This document shows, in pieces, positions 29,747 to 40,034 of a stretch of DNA of 64,000 bases; within the stretch, counting starts at the first letter, position 1, and every line of letters begins with the position of its first letter. Position numbers and translations under genes: made by a program. The notes under the pieces were generated by a model. That model ran no database searches, was not told where the DNA came from, and saw only the letters and a list, made by a program, of their open reading frames with translations. The stretch spans positions 264,004-328,003 of the forward strand of contig CAMDJW010000002.1 of assembly GCA_945901025.1 (NCBI GenBank). The letters are read 5' to 3'. The DNA comes from Spirosoma fluviale (GTDB lineage: Bacteria; Bacteroidota; Bacteroidia; Cytophagales; Spirosomataceae).

Positions 29747-30649
29747 TTAATTAAATAATGCTTTGACTACTTTTAAATCGATGGCATGAGCCTGAGCGGC
29801 ATCCATCGTTTGAACCGTTTTAGCTTCAAGACACTGCTCGATGACTAAATGGGGTTTAATTTTTTTCCTTTTTAATTCTTTAGCCAAGCGAACATAATCG
29901 ATGTCCCCTTTTCCGGAAAAGGTTTCGGTCCAAATTCCATTGATTGACTGACGAATATGCAAAGCAACAATCCTATTTCCATAGGTTTTCAAAATATCAA
30001 AAACCGTTTGTTCTGAATTTCCCGAACCTCGATAAACCCAATGCACGTCCATGCAAAAAGCCAGATTTTCGGGTTTTGTATGTTGCAAAACATAATGAAA
30101 TTCTCGTGCGTTTTCACGAAACTCAACATCGTGTGTATGATAAGCTAAGGTGATTCCTTTTTGTTTTAATTGACTCCCCAGCAAATTCAGTTTTTCCACT
30201 TGGCATACTAGTTCCGCATCCGTTTTTGCCACGCCATTTTTTAGCGGACTGGGATTCGTTACGAAGATGTTGGTTCCTTCCGATTTCAATCGATCTGCGA
30301 TCGCTAAGATTCGTTGGATCGACAAATCCGCTTCCTTAGGTTCATGTAAAATACTGCCCACATAAATAGAAGGCAGGGCAATCTCATATTTTTTTAACGC
30401 GGGAATTAGCTTATTTAAATCGGCTACATTTCCGATGGATGGCTCCAAAGCCTTCAAACCTGAACGCGCATAATCTTGGATACATGCATCCCAATCTTGG
30501 CCCCATATTTTTCCCGCTCTTTGGTAAAATGTAATCCAGTTGTATCCGTTGCTTGAAATCACTCTTTGCTCTTGGCCCTCATAAAAAAGCGAGGCTCCTA
30601 CCGGTAACATCAGCAAAAATTCGCGTCTGGAAAATGGCTGCGTCATCAT
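29747..30649 (-). CDS. Sugar phosphate isomerase/epimerase (TIM barrel) with twin-arginine-like signal
   Basis: FSRREFLLMLPVG; LAYHTHDVEF; FCMDVHWVYRG; ALHIRQ...GKGDIDY. Confidence 0.88.
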   Translation of the reverse strand: MMTQPFSRREFLLMLPVGASLFYEGQEQRVISSNGYNWITFYQRAGKIWGQDWDACIQDYARSGLKALEPSIGNVADLNKLIPALKKYEIALPSIYVGSILHEPKEADLSIQRILAIADRLKSEGTNIFVTNPSPLKNGVAKTDAELVCQVEKLNLLGSQLKQKGITLAYHTHDVEFRENAREFHYVLQHTKPENLAFCMDVHWVYRGSGNSEQTVFDILKTYGNRIVALHIRQSINGIWTETFSGKGDIDYVRLAKELKRKKIKPHLVIEQCLEAKTVQTMDAAQAHAIDLKVVKALFN

Positions 30650-31458
30650 TTAATTTGGAGTGTGATTTCTTTTTCTTTCAATAGAAAATCGGCCTGATTC
30701 ACTTCCTTTTTCCCGCTGGCAAGCAAAGCTTCATCGGGCACCATCGACACCGGTGTAATGCAAGAAGTATTTTTTTCCCTGAAAGGAATATTGTGGGCTA
30801 AGTTGTAGGCGGAAATGACAGACCAACGGGCAGTATCCGAAAGATTTGCTTCGGAGCGATGGAGGACATTGGGGTGGAAAAACAGAACGTCTCCCGCTTT
30901 TAATTCACAGTATATAAGGTCGGAAACCTTTTCCGCTTCTTGGACAAAATCCATGTCAGCGCCTTGTTGCTCCCCCGCAAAATGATGCTCAATTCTTTGC
31001 ATTTTATGGGTGCCTTTCAAAACTTGCAGGCAGCCATTTTCGATCGTAGCATCCGTCAAAGCAACCATAACCGAAATCATATCTTCGGGATATAAAAATC
31101 CATTTTTATACCAATATCCATAATCTTGATGCCACTCCCAAGCGCCTCCTACTCGAGGTTCTTTTTGCATCACTTTCGAGTGAAAATGACATACTTCCCC
31201 AGGACCTAAAAGACTTTGTACCCCTTGAACCAGTCGGGCGCAACGAGACATTAAACCGAAAGAATCATCGCCAGCAGTAAACCAAAGCGTTAATTTTGTT
31301 TTCTTTCCGTTTTGATCATTTAAGTCAAATGAATTGTTGACCACAGAGTCATCCGTCGCCACCCCATACAATAAATCAATTTCTGCTTGGCTAAACATGC
31401 CAGGTATTTGGACATAACCATCTTGATGATAGGAATCGATTTGAGCTTGGGTTAACAT
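30646..31458 (-). CDS. Phytanoyl-CoA dioxygenase family protein
   Basis: WEWHQDYGYW (HxD) and DVLFFHPNVLHRSEAN (distal His); overlaps neighbour by 4 nt. Confidence 0.9.
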   Translation of the reverse strand: MLTQAQIDSYHQDGYVQIPGMFSQAEIDLLYGVATDDSVVNNSFDLNDQNGKKTKLTLWFTAGDDSFGLMSRCARLVQGVQSLLGPGEVCHFHSKVMQKEPRVGGAWEWHQDYGYWYKNGFLYPEDMISVMVALTDATIENGCLQVLKGTHKMQRIEHHFAGEQQGADMDFVQEAEKVSDLIYCELKAGDVLFFHPNVLHRSEANLSDTARWSVISAYNLAHNIPFREKNTSCITPVSMVPDEALLASGKKEVNQADFLLKEKEITLQIK

Positions 31459-31542
31459 ACGTGTATAATTAGGTTTAGCGATGCCAAATTAATAAATAAT
31501 ATTAGAATTAAATGCGCTGGATGAATTCTTAATTTGGTGTAT

Positions 31543-33306
31543 TTATTTGTTGGGCTGAGCGGTAGTCGCCGAACTATTTCCTGTGGCTGCATTTGCTGTG
31601 GGAGCCATAGGCGCTGTCGCTGAACTTGTTTGTAAAGTGCTCGTCGGCGAAGCCTGAGGTTTTACTTCAGGGACAACGGTGGGCGTAGTCGCAGGATTTG
31701 CCTGCAAGGTGCTCGTCGACGAAGGTTTGGTTTCAATTGTTCCAGCAGGGGTGCTCGTTGGCGCAGGCGCAGGACTCGCTTGCGCAGGAGTCGTTGCCGT
31801 AGCTTGCGGTTTAGGTTCAACTTTCACTTCGGGGCCCGCCGCGGGGGTGGTTGGCGCGACAGTCGGATTAAGACCCGAACTTGGTTTTGCCTCTGGAATT
31901 GCTTTAACCTCTGGACTCGGTTTTACTTCTATAGCAGCAGGCTCAGGTTTAACTTCAGGTTTGGGATCTGGCAAAGATTCTAACACCATCACCCAGTCCA
32001 ACCCATATCCTTTGGTGGGTGGGGTAAAAGTCTGAATCCCTGTATTGTTGATGTTGTTTTTTGTTGACTTTTCGCCCGTCCTAGGGTTAACCCAAAAGAA
32101 AGCCGATTTTTCACCGGGGATTTGACCCATTTTTAAACGGAAACGTTTTCCTACGCATGAGTACACAAAAACATAGTCTTTTCCACGAGTGGCTTGAATA
32201 CGCTCCCCGGGGGTTTCATCGGACTCAATTAAAATGGATTGGTCTGGGATTCGGTCGAGCATGGATTTAGATTCCATTAGTTCTCGGGCAAATTTCATTT
32301 GGTTTGCGCCGGGTAAATCTAAGGCAATTTTCCAAGGGAAATGGGGGCCATTGATTCCGACTCGGGTAGAATCATACATTTGCCACACATCATGGCAGCC
32401 ATAGGTATGACCAAAAGCTCCTGCAAATAAATCCAAATAGGCATATTTTCTGATGTCGTAGGCACTAGAGGTTCCTAAGTCTTTTGCATTAAAACAAACG
32501 GGATGATCTTCGTACATCGGTTCGCCGTCGATGATCGGCTTAAAGGGTGCCTTGTTATATAGAGTTGATACTTTTAAATAATGTTCTTGATCTCGGCAGT
32601 GGCCATTTTGAAACATATTGAAATCTAACCATTCACTTTGGTGAAACCATTCGGCAGATCCTAGGGCATTGGGTTGTGGATGAAAACTCATGAGTACCTT
32701 GTTGGGTCCGCCGGCTCCTGCTGTAACTCCTTCGGCTAAGGCATTCCATATTTCAACTTGCTGGGCATTCTTGGGATTGCGATCCCCACCCATGATCCAA
32801 ATCAAATTGGTCTTTTTTTCAAAGCGCTGGCCGATCCCTTTTCCATAGGTATTTGCGTTTTTGGCATTGAAAATTTCTGGGCCTTTTCCCCAGGTCGACT
32901 TATCCACTTTGTCCCCCCAGGTCGGAAGTAATGCAATGGTCAGGCCAAATTTGCCCGCAATATTGATTAGACTATCTACGTGAGCAAAATATTTTTCATT
33001 GGGTTTTGTGGGGTCTAAATCGATCAGTGGCAAGTCACCATTGGCATTCGGTGTTTGCAATCCATCCAATTCCGCTAAGGCCACCGCTTGGATCACGGTA
33101 AATCCTTGCTCACTTCTTTTCTTGAAATAATAGGTGGCATCTTCTTTGGAAAGTCGATGAAAAAGTTCCCAGGCAGTATCTCCAAGCCAGAAAAATGGCT
33201 TGCCATCGCGTGTAATAAATCGACGATTTTCGCTTACTTGAAACTGGCCAAAAGTGCTTGTGGACCACGTTAAAATAAAAACAAAAACGAATAATAAGCG
33301 AATCAT
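31543..33306 (-). CDS. DUF4038 / GH140-like glycoside hydrolase with Pro/Thr/Ala-rich C-terminal tail
   Basis: FITRDGKPFFWLGDTAWELFHRLSKEDATYYFKKRSEQGF; signal peptide start at 33306 (ORF track 33348). Confidence 0.87.
   Translation of the reverse strand: MIRLLFVFVFILTWSTSTFGQFQVSENRRFITRDGKPFFWLGDTAWELFHRLSKEDATYYFKKRSEQGFTVIQAVALAELDGLQTPNANGDLPLIDLDPTKPNEKYFAHVDSLINIAGKFGLTIALLPTWGDKVDKSTWGKGPEIFNAKNANTYGKGIGQRFEKKTNLIWIMGGDRNPKNAQQVEIWNALAEGVTAGAGGPNKVLMSFHPQPNALGSAEWFHQSEWLDFNMFQNGHCRDQEHYLKVSTLYNKAPFKPIIDGEPMYEDHPVCFNAKDLGTSSAYDIRKYAYLDLFAGAFGHTYGCHDVWQMYDSTRVGINGPHFPWKIALDLPGANQMKFARELMESKSMLDRIPDQSILIESDETPGERIQATRGKDYVFVYSCVGKRFRLKMGQIPGEKSAFFWVNPRTGEKSTKNNINNTGIQTFTPPTKGYGLDWVMVLESLPDPKPEVKPEPAAIEVKPSPEVKAIPEAKPSSGLNPTVAPTTPAAGPEVKVEPKPQATATTPAQASPAPAPTSTPAGTIETKPSSTSTLQANPATTPTVVPEVKPQASPTSTLQTSSATAPMAPTANAATGNSSATTAQPNK
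31546..31973 (-). repeat. Low-complexity imperfect repeats encoding EVKPxP / STSTLQ / PTxTPA tail
   Basis: DPKPEVKPEPAAIEVKPSPEVKAIPEAKPSS...SSTSTLQANPATTPTVVPEVKPQASPTSTLQTSSATAPMAP. Confidence 0.75.
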
Positions 33307-33366
33307 GTAAATCGATTTGGTTTGCAAATTTAGCCCGAATTTACACAATTTATATAAAAATGAATT

Positions 33367-33693
33367 TTAATTTTGGAAGTCGAACCCCTTCAAATCAAAT
33401 GTTTCTTCAGGGGAGGTTTGAAAAGCTAACCATTCCTTTTCAAATTGTTTTATCGCCGAGCCCTTCATCTTTTTATACAGACATATACTATTGTCCAAAT
33501 CCATTTTCAAACAAATACGAACCTCGTCTAATTCAAATATGATGGTCCATTCGTTTGATTGAATAAAAAAATTAGCTGGTAAAATCCAGGCCTGGCTATC
33601 ATGTATTCGCGTGGGCATACGATATTTTTTTTCTGGATAGGGATTAAAATATAGCCCTGATTCCCACAATTGAATTTGTGTTGTAGTAATCAT
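33367..33693 (-). CDS. Hypothetical protein
   Basis: 108 aa ORF in an otherwise empty interval; no family recognised. Confidence 0.55.
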   Translation of the reverse strand: MITTTQIQLWESGLYFNPYPEKKYRMPTRIHDSQAWILPANFFIQSNEWTIIFELDEVRICLKMDLDNSICLYKKMKGSAIKQFEKEWLAFQTSPEETFDLKGFDFQN

Positions 33694-33918
33694 TGATTTA
33701 TTATTTCTACTTATTTGGCGTTAGTTTGCGGAATTAAAACAAAATTTAATTTAAGCTGCATATTGTAATAAAAAGCAACTCAATCTTCCCTTTCTTGTAC
33801 TATATCATAAAATGGGTACAAAATAATAAATCTATTAACAGATAAATAATCACAATTGTCATCAAATTTATTCGATTTATTAACACTGTTCATTATATTT
33901 GCAATGTAAATAAAAGCC

Positions 33919-34539
33919 ATGGGGATTTTAGAAAGAAAGGAGAAGCAAAGGGAAGAAATCAGGAAAATGATTTTGGAGGCTTCCATGCAGTTGTTTGTCA
34001 AGGAGGGCTTTGAAAACGTTTCCATTCGGAAAATTGCAGACCTCATAGAATATAGCCCGACTACCCTGTACATTTATTTTAAGGATAAAAATGAAATCTT
34101 ATTTCATCTCTGTGAGATGGGATTCGAGCGAATGATTGCGTCTAATTTGGCACTGGTACAAATTGAAAATCCGATTGACCGACTGTATGTATTGGGTGAA
34201 AATTACATCAATTTTGGTTTAGAGAATCCTGAATATTATGATTTGATGTTCATTCAAAATGCTCCCATGAAAACGATTAGAGAGCAAAATGTGGGTCATT
34301 GGCCCAACGGAGATGTCGCATTAGAAACCTTAAAACATATTATTCAAGAATGCATGGATAAGAAATTAATTCAAACAGGCGATGTAGCCACGATATCCAT
34401 GGCCGTATGGGCGGTTGCCCATGGTCTGGTTTCGTTAGCGATACGCCAACGATTGGAGCGATTAGTAGAACCCGATAAGGTGGTAAAATCCATGCATGAG
34501 TCGATTAGTTGGATGATTAATACACTGAAAAAAGCCTAA
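33919..34539 (+). CDS. TetR/AcrR family transcriptional regulator
   Basis: EEIRKMILEASMQLFVKEGFENVSIRKIADLIEYSPTTLYIYFKDKNEIL. Confidence 0.93.
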   Translation: MGILERKEKQREEIRKMILEASMQLFVKEGFENVSIRKIADLIEYSPTTLYIYFKDKNEILFHLCEMGFERMIASNLALVQIENPIDRLYVLGENYINFGLENPEYYDLMFIQNAPMKTIREQNVGHWPNGDVALETLKHIIQECMDKKLIQTGDVATISMAVWAVAHGLVSLAIRQRLERLVEPDKVVKSMHESISWMINTLKKA

Positions 34540-34543
34540 GAAA

Positions 34544-35899
34544 ATGAAGTTACTATTGCCCTTATTATTTTTGCTATTTCCATTTGCCGTGGCCATGGGC
34601 CAAAAGTCCATTTTGGATGAATACATCGAAATGGGGTTTCAGCAAAATATTGTACTCCAACAAAAATCTATATCGGCGGAAAAGGCCCTTTTGTCTTTGC
34701 AATCTGCACAAAGTCTATATCAGCCAACGCTTGCTTTTCAAGGGGGGTATCAAACGGGTGAAGGAGGTCGAAGCATTTCATTTCCAGTAGGCGATATGCT
34801 TAATCCGGTATATGCCACGTTAAACCAGTTGACCAAAAGCGCTGCATTTCCTCAAATTAACAATGTAGAAACGAACTTCTTCCCGCGTAATTTCTACGAT
34901 GTTAAATTGACCAGTGTCATGCCCATTTACAATCGGGACATCTCGATCAACAAAGAAATCCAAAGTCAAACATTGGGTATTCAAAAAGCAGACATTCAAG
35001 TATATAAAAGGGAGTTAGCCAAAAACATTAAGATCGCTTATTTAAATTATTTGATGTCCCACAAGGCAATTGGCATCTACCAAAATGGATTGATTTTGGC
35101 CCAAGAAGGCAAAAAAATAAATGAGAAATTATTGGCCAATGGCAAAGGCCTACCCGCCTATATTCTTAGATCGGAAAATGAAATTGCACAGTTGGGCTCC
35201 CAATTATCCGAAGCAGAAAAACAAGCAGAATCTGCCAAAATGTATTTCAATTTTCTCCTAAATCGCGAATTGCTTACGGAGATTAAAACGAATTATAATG
35301 AGCAAGAAGCGATAGACATTTTGAAAAAAAATCAAATCGCAGAGGTAGATCAAAGAGAAGAATTGAGCATGTTGAAACAGGCCATTTCGTTGCAACAGTC
35401 GGTCGTAAAAATGAATGAAGGTTTTTATTTACCTAAATTAAATGGCTATTTAAACTTAGGTTCGCAATCGTCCAATTGGGATTTTAATCAGAAATCGACC
35501 TACTATTTATTGGGCATGCAAGTAGACATTCCCATCTTTTCAGGCAAGCGAAATTTGAACAAAATAAAGCAATCGGCGATGGATGTTGACATGGCAAAAA
35601 AATCACTTGACCTAACCAGCAAGCAAGTCAATCTCGCCCTTCAAATCGCACAAAAAAATCTAACACAAACATGGGTTGCTTTCCGAGCAAGTCAGAAACA
35701 AATTGACGTGGCGAACACCTACCAGAAGTTGATCGACAAAGGATATAAAGAAGGTGTAAATACATACATAGAAACCTTAGATGCAAGAAGTCAATGGACC
35801 AATGCCCATTTATTATTGAATTTAAATCAATTTAAAATATTAATTGCCGCAGCCCAAGTAGAACGTGAAGCGGCCACCTATCCTTTAAAAAATGACTAA
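34544..35899 (+). CDS. TolC family outer membrane efflux protein
   Basis: Signal peptide, coiled-coil repeats, operon position next to MFP and RND. Confidence 0.87.
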   Translation: MKLLLPLLFLLFPFAVAMGQKSILDEYIEMGFQQNIVLQQKSISAEKALLSLQSAQSLYQPTLAFQGGYQTGEGGRSISFPVGDMLNPVYATLNQLTKSAAFPQINNVETNFFPRNFYDVKLTSVMPIYNRDISINKEIQSQTLGIQKADIQVYKRELAKNIKIAYLNYLMSHKAIGIYQNGLILAQEGKKINEKLLANGKGLPAYILRSENEIAQLGSQLSEAEKQAESAKMYFNFLLNRELLTEIKTNYNEQEAIDILKKNQIAEVDQREELSMLKQAISLQQSVVKMNEGFYLPKLNGYLNLGSQSSNWDFNQKSTYYLLGMQVDIPIFSGKRNLNKIKQSAMDVDMAKKSLDLTSKQVNLALQIAQKNLTQTWVAFRASQKQIDVANTYQKLIDKGYKEGVNTYIETLDARSQWTNAHLLLNLNQFKILIAAAQVEREAATYPLKND

Positions 35900-36947
35900 T
35901 ATGAATCTGATAAAATACATTTTTTCAAGCTTTGTTTTGATCTTTTTCTTATCGGCCTGCGCTAAGAAAAAAGTGGAAGAAACCAATATGGCTACCGATG
36001 TGATCCCGGTAAAAGTGATTCAAATAAACCAAGAAGCGGTAGGTCAGTCGATTCATGCCTCCGGTGTTTTTACGACAGAAGACGAGACGTATTTAGGGTT
36101 TAAAATAGGGGGCATTATTCAAAATATTATGGTTAAGGAAGGGGATGCGATCAAAGCGGGCCAATTATTAGCCACGCTAAATTTGACTGAAATAAAGTCT
36201 CAGGTCCAACAAGCACAGATTGGGGTTGAAAAAGCAGAACGTGATTTTAAGCGTGCAGGAAACTTATACAAAGATAGTGTGGCAACTTTGGAACAATTCC
36301 AAAACAGCAAAACGGCTTTAGATATGGCGAGGCAACAAATTTCAGTATTAAAATTCAATCAGAATTATGCGGAAATCAGGGCCTTGAAATCTGGATATGT
36401 GTTAAAAAAATTAGCGAATGATGGACAAGTCGTAGGCCCTGGAACACCCATCCTCATGGTCAATGGCACTACAAATAATTGGGTGTTAAAAGTTGGCCTA
36501 AGCGACCAAGACTGGGCATCCGTTTCTATCGGCGATCAAGCTACCGTGACCATTGACACTGAAAAAGATCAAAATTTCTCTGCCACGATTCGGGCAAAAT
36601 CAGAAGGAGTGGATCCGATTACGGGCACCTTATGGGTTACGTTAAAAACAAATGGAATCCCTGCCAAAAAGATTGCTTTAGGGATCTTTGGGAAAGCGAA
36701 TATCCAGCCTAAGAAAAAAACAAATGCTTGGGTTATTCCATTTGACGCATTGGTAGAGGGAAATGAAAACGAAGGATTTATTTTCATTACCAAAGATGAA
36801 AAAACAGCTGAAAAAATACGCGTCAAAATCAGTGGCATCGCGCATGGAAAAGTCTATGTCACTCAGGGCCTAGAGGACGTAAAAGGAATCATTACCAGTG
36901 GAAATGCCTATTTAAATGCCGGTTCGGCTATTAAAATAATTCGCTAA
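35892..36947 (+). CDS. RND efflux periplasmic adaptor (MFP)
   Basis: Lipobox FFLSACAKK; GGIIQNIMVKEGDAIKAGQLLATLN; SGYVLKKLANDGQVVGPGTPIL. Confidence 0.92.
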   Translation: MTNMNLIKYIFSSFVLIFFLSACAKKKVEETNMATDVIPVKVIQINQEAVGQSIHASGVFTTEDETYLGFKIGGIIQNIMVKEGDAIKAGQLLATLNLTEIKSQVQQAQIGVEKAERDFKRAGNLYKDSVATLEQFQNSKTALDMARQQISVLKFNQNYAEIRALKSGYVLKKLANDGQVVGPGTPILMVNGTTNNWVLKVGLSDQDWASVSIGDQATVTIDTEKDQNFSATIRAKSEGVDPITGTLWVTLKTNGIPAKKIALGIFGKANIQPKKKTNAWVIPFDALVEGNENEGFIFITKDEKTAEKIRVKISGIAHGKVYVTQGLEDVKGIITSGNAYLNAGSAIKIIR

Positions 36948-36952
36948 GTAGC

Positions 36953-39900
36953 ATGAAAATATCAAATTACGCCGTAAAAAATTATCAATTTACCCTCATC
37001 ATATTCTTAATGATTGTGGTGGTAGGAATCACGACGGTCCTCACGATGCCACGCGCGGAAGATCCTGAAATGAATGCGCCGCAATTTCCTTTGATTGTCG
37101 TTTATCCGGGAACAAGTCCAGAAGATTTGGAAGAAATGGTGGTCAAGCCCATTGAAAAGAAATTATTTGAATTAGAAGACATAAAACGCGTCAATACCAC
37201 AGTCTCAGACGGAGTGGTCATTATGGGTATTTACTGCAATTATAGCGTGGATGTGGATGAAAAATATAGCGAGCTAGTTCGAGAGATAAATAGTTTGAGT
37301 GCTGTTTTGCCCAAAGATATTGTGAAAATTGACTTGCAAAAAGTCACTCCTACCGGTACGAACATTTTACAAATGGCGCTCGTGTCAAACAATGCATCAC
37401 AGGATAAATTAAAAATCTATTCTGAGCAATTGCAGGAAGATTTGGAAAAAGTCACAGGCCTAAAAAAGATCGAAATCTCTGGTTTGCCTGATCAATTTGT
37501 CAAAGTAGATTTGAATATCGAAAAAATGGCACAAATGATGATTTCGACGGAGCGAGTATTTCAAGCCATTCAAAGTGAGATTGCAAACATTCCTGGAGGG
37601 AATTTAGTCGAAAATAATAAGTCGTTTAACATCAAAACGAGTGGGCAATATCGAAACATTGACGAAATTAAAAATACCGTTGTTTTCGCTTACCAAGGAA
37701 AAAATGTGTTGTTGAAAGATGTGGCTTCCGTTTATTTTAGCTACGGAGCTAATAAGCATGTTACTCGGCTCAATGGGAATCGTTGCGTGTTTGTATCTGC
37801 CGCGTTAAAGGGCAATGAAAATATCGCCAATACTCAAAAGGAATACCTTCCCATCATTGAGAATTTCAAAAAAACCTTGCCTTCGAACATCGATTTGGTT
37901 GTCCATTTTGATCAAGCATACAACGTGAATGAACGCTTAAGTGGCTTGTTCAAAGACTTTCTGATTGCCATCTTACTCGTCGCGATAACGCTTCTGCCTT
38001 TGGGATTGCGGGCGGCATTGGTCGTGATGATTTCCATCCCACTTTCTCTTGCGATTGGAATTATCATGTTGAATTTATTGGGCTATAGCCTAAACCAATT
38101 AAGTATTGTGGGTTTTGTGGTTGCCTTAGGATTATTAGTCGATGACAGTATTGTGGTTGTTGAAAATATCGAAAGATGGATGCGTGAAGGCCACACAAGG
38201 TTAGAGGCTACTTTAAAGGCCACGAACCAAATTGGCATGGCGGTTTTAGGTTGCACCATTACATTAATTGTCGCCTTTATGCCCCTCGTATTTCTACCTG
38301 ATTCCTCCGGAGATTTTATCAGAAGTCTACCCATGGCGGTTATTTCCTCCATCTTGGCTTCCTTATTAGTTTCCTTAACGGTCGTTCCATTTTTATCCAG
38401 TAGAATCTTGAAAAAACATGAGGGCCATCCGGATGGAAACATTTTTTTAAGAGTCATCAAAAAACTAATCTCAGGGAGTTATTCCAAATTACTGGACGTT
38501 GCCATTAAAAAACCGGTCATCACGCTTTTAATTGCCTTAGGTATTTTTATTGCCTCCCTTCAACTATTCCCAATCCTGGGTTTTAGTCTTTTCCCCTCCT
38601 CAGAAAAGCCTCAATTTTTAGTCAATATTTTTAGTCCTATGCAGTCCAATATTGCCTATACGGATTCCATTTGCAAAAAGATTGAAAAAGAGCTAAAACT
38701 GATCCCTGAAGTTCAATATGTATCGGCCAATGTGGGAAAAGGAAACCCAAGAATTTATTATAATGTTATTCCATTAAATGAGCGCAGTGACTATGCTGGT
38801 TTATTTGTGCAGTTAAAAGAAGGGATAGGGGCCGATCGGAAAATTGAAATCATAGACCAACTTAGAAACAAATGGACCCCATATCCAGGTGCGAAGGTAG
38901 AGGTGAAGAACTTTGAACAAGGACCGCCTGTCGTCGCGCCAGTTGAGGTGCGTATTTTAGGAAAAAATATAGATACCCTGCGGATATTAGCCATTAAAGT
39001 CGAAAATTTACTCGCAAAAAATAAGGCAAGTATTTACATCAATAACCCATTAAAAAATCTAAAATCAGATATTCGCGTCGAAATTGACAAAGAAAAAGCG
39101 AGTATGCTGGGTATCCCAACGGTCAGTATCGATCGAATGGTTCGGATGGTTATTTCGGGTTTTGATTTAGGGAAAATGACGGATGACGATGGAAATGAGT
39201 TTACCATTCAGGTTTCCAAACCCCATTCAAATCAACCCGATCTTCGCGTTTTTGATGATTTATATGTCAATAATGTTCAAGGTACTGCGATCCCCTTGTC
39301 ACAAGTTGCCCATTTGAAATTAGAAACATCCCCACAAAGCATAAATCATTTCAATAAATCACGCTCGGTTTCCGTCGGCTCATTTGTCAAAAAAGGATAT
39401 CTAAATTCTGAGGTAATCAGTGAGGTGGAGTCCTCATTAAAACAGAATAATTTACCCCAGGGGTACCGCTTCCAAATGGGGGGTGAAGTGGAAAGTAGAA
39501 ATGACTCTTTTGGGGGATTTGGTACCATCATTTTAGTCACGATTTTTACTTTTATAGCCGTTTTAATCCTAGAATTTGGGACATTTAAAAGTACGCTAAT
39601 TGTTCTTTCCGTCATCCCATTAGGCATTGTAGGGGCCTTATTAGCGCTCTATTTTACTGGAAATTCTATGTCGTTTGTGGCAACCATCGGCATGATTGCG
39701 CTCGCCGGAATTGAGGTAAAAAACACTATTTTGTTGGTCGACTTTACGAACCAATTAAGAAGAGAAGGAATGCCCATGGAAGAAGCGATTCGTGAGGCTG
39801 GAGAGGTTCGGTTTCTGCCCATTATTTTAACAACATTTACGGCTATAGGGGGTTTAATTCCGATCGCTATCTCGACTAATCCGTTGATTTCTCCCTTGGC

Positions 39901-39991
39901 CATTGTGATGATTGGTGGACTTATTTCGTCCACCCTTTTATCCCGTATAATAACTCCCGTGGTTTATAAGTTGATCCCACCACGGGTTTAA
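36953..39991 (+). CDS. RND family efflux permease (AcrB/MexB-like)
   Basis: 1012 aa; VVGITTVLTMPRAEDPEMNAPQF; VGFVVALGLLVDDSIVVVENIER; GMIALAGIEVKNTILLVDF. Confidence 0.95.
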   Translation: MKISNYAVKNYQFTLIIFLMIVVVGITTVLTMPRAEDPEMNAPQFPLIVVYPGTSPEDLEEMVVKPIEKKLFELEDIKRVNTTVSDGVVIMGIYCNYSVDVDEKYSELVREINSLSAVLPKDIVKIDLQKVTPTGTNILQMALVSNNASQDKLKIYSEQLQEDLEKVTGLKKIEISGLPDQFVKVDLNIEKMAQMMISTERVFQAIQSEIANIPGGNLVENNKSFNIKTSGQYRNIDEIKNTVVFAYQGKNVLLKDVASVYFSYGANKHVTRLNGNRCVFVSAALKGNENIANTQKEYLPIIENFKKTLPSNIDLVVHFDQAYNVNERLSGLFKDFLIAILLVAITLLPLGLRAALVVMISIPLSLAIGIIMLNLLGYSLNQLSIVGFVVALGLLVDDSIVVVENIERWMREGHTRLEATLKATNQIGMAVLGCTITLIVAFMPLVFLPDSSGDFIRSLPMAVISSILASLLVSLTVVPFLSSRILKKHEGHPDGNIFLRVIKKLISGSYSKLLDVAIKKPVITLLIALGIFIASLQLFPILGFSLFPSSEKPQFLVNIFSPMQSNIAYTDSICKKIEKELKLIPEVQYVSANVGKGNPRIYYNVIPLNERSDYAGLFVQLKEGIGADRKIEIIDQLRNKWTPYPGAKVEVKNFEQGPPVVAPVEVRILGKNIDTLRILAIKVENLLAKNKASIYINNPLKNLKSDIRVEIDKEKASMLGIPTVSIDRMVRMVISGFDLGKMTDDDGNEFTIQVSKPHSNQPDLRVFDDLYVNNVQGTAIPLSQVAHLKLETSPQSINHFNKSRSVSVGSFVKKGYLNSEVISEVESSLKQNNLPQGYRFQMGGEVESRNDSFGGFGTIILVTIFTFIAVLILEFGTFKSTLIVLSVIPLGIVGALLALYFTGNSMSFVATIGMIALAGIEVKNTILLVDFTNQLRREGMPMEEAIREAGEVRFLPIILTTFTAIGGLIPIAISTNPLISPLAIVMIGGLISSTLLSRIITPVVYKLIPPRV

Positions 39992-40034
39992 TTGAAAAAA
40001 TTTAATAATTTGGTCTATCTAAACCTAAATAAAA

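Noticed and set aside
31679-32035. 118-aa Gly/Val-rich plus-strand ORF
   Set aside because: Antisense image of the Pro/Thr/Ala-rich tail of the DUF4038 protein; low complexity explains its openness.
38083-38460. 125-aa minus-strand ORF
   Set aside because: Antisense to conserved AcrB-like coding sequence; no family features.
39956-39986. CCCGTGGT...ACCACGGG inverted repeat at the end of the RND gene
   Set aside because: 8-bp arms with a 15-nt loop inside coding sequence and only a weak T-run; could be a terminator but not supported enough to list.
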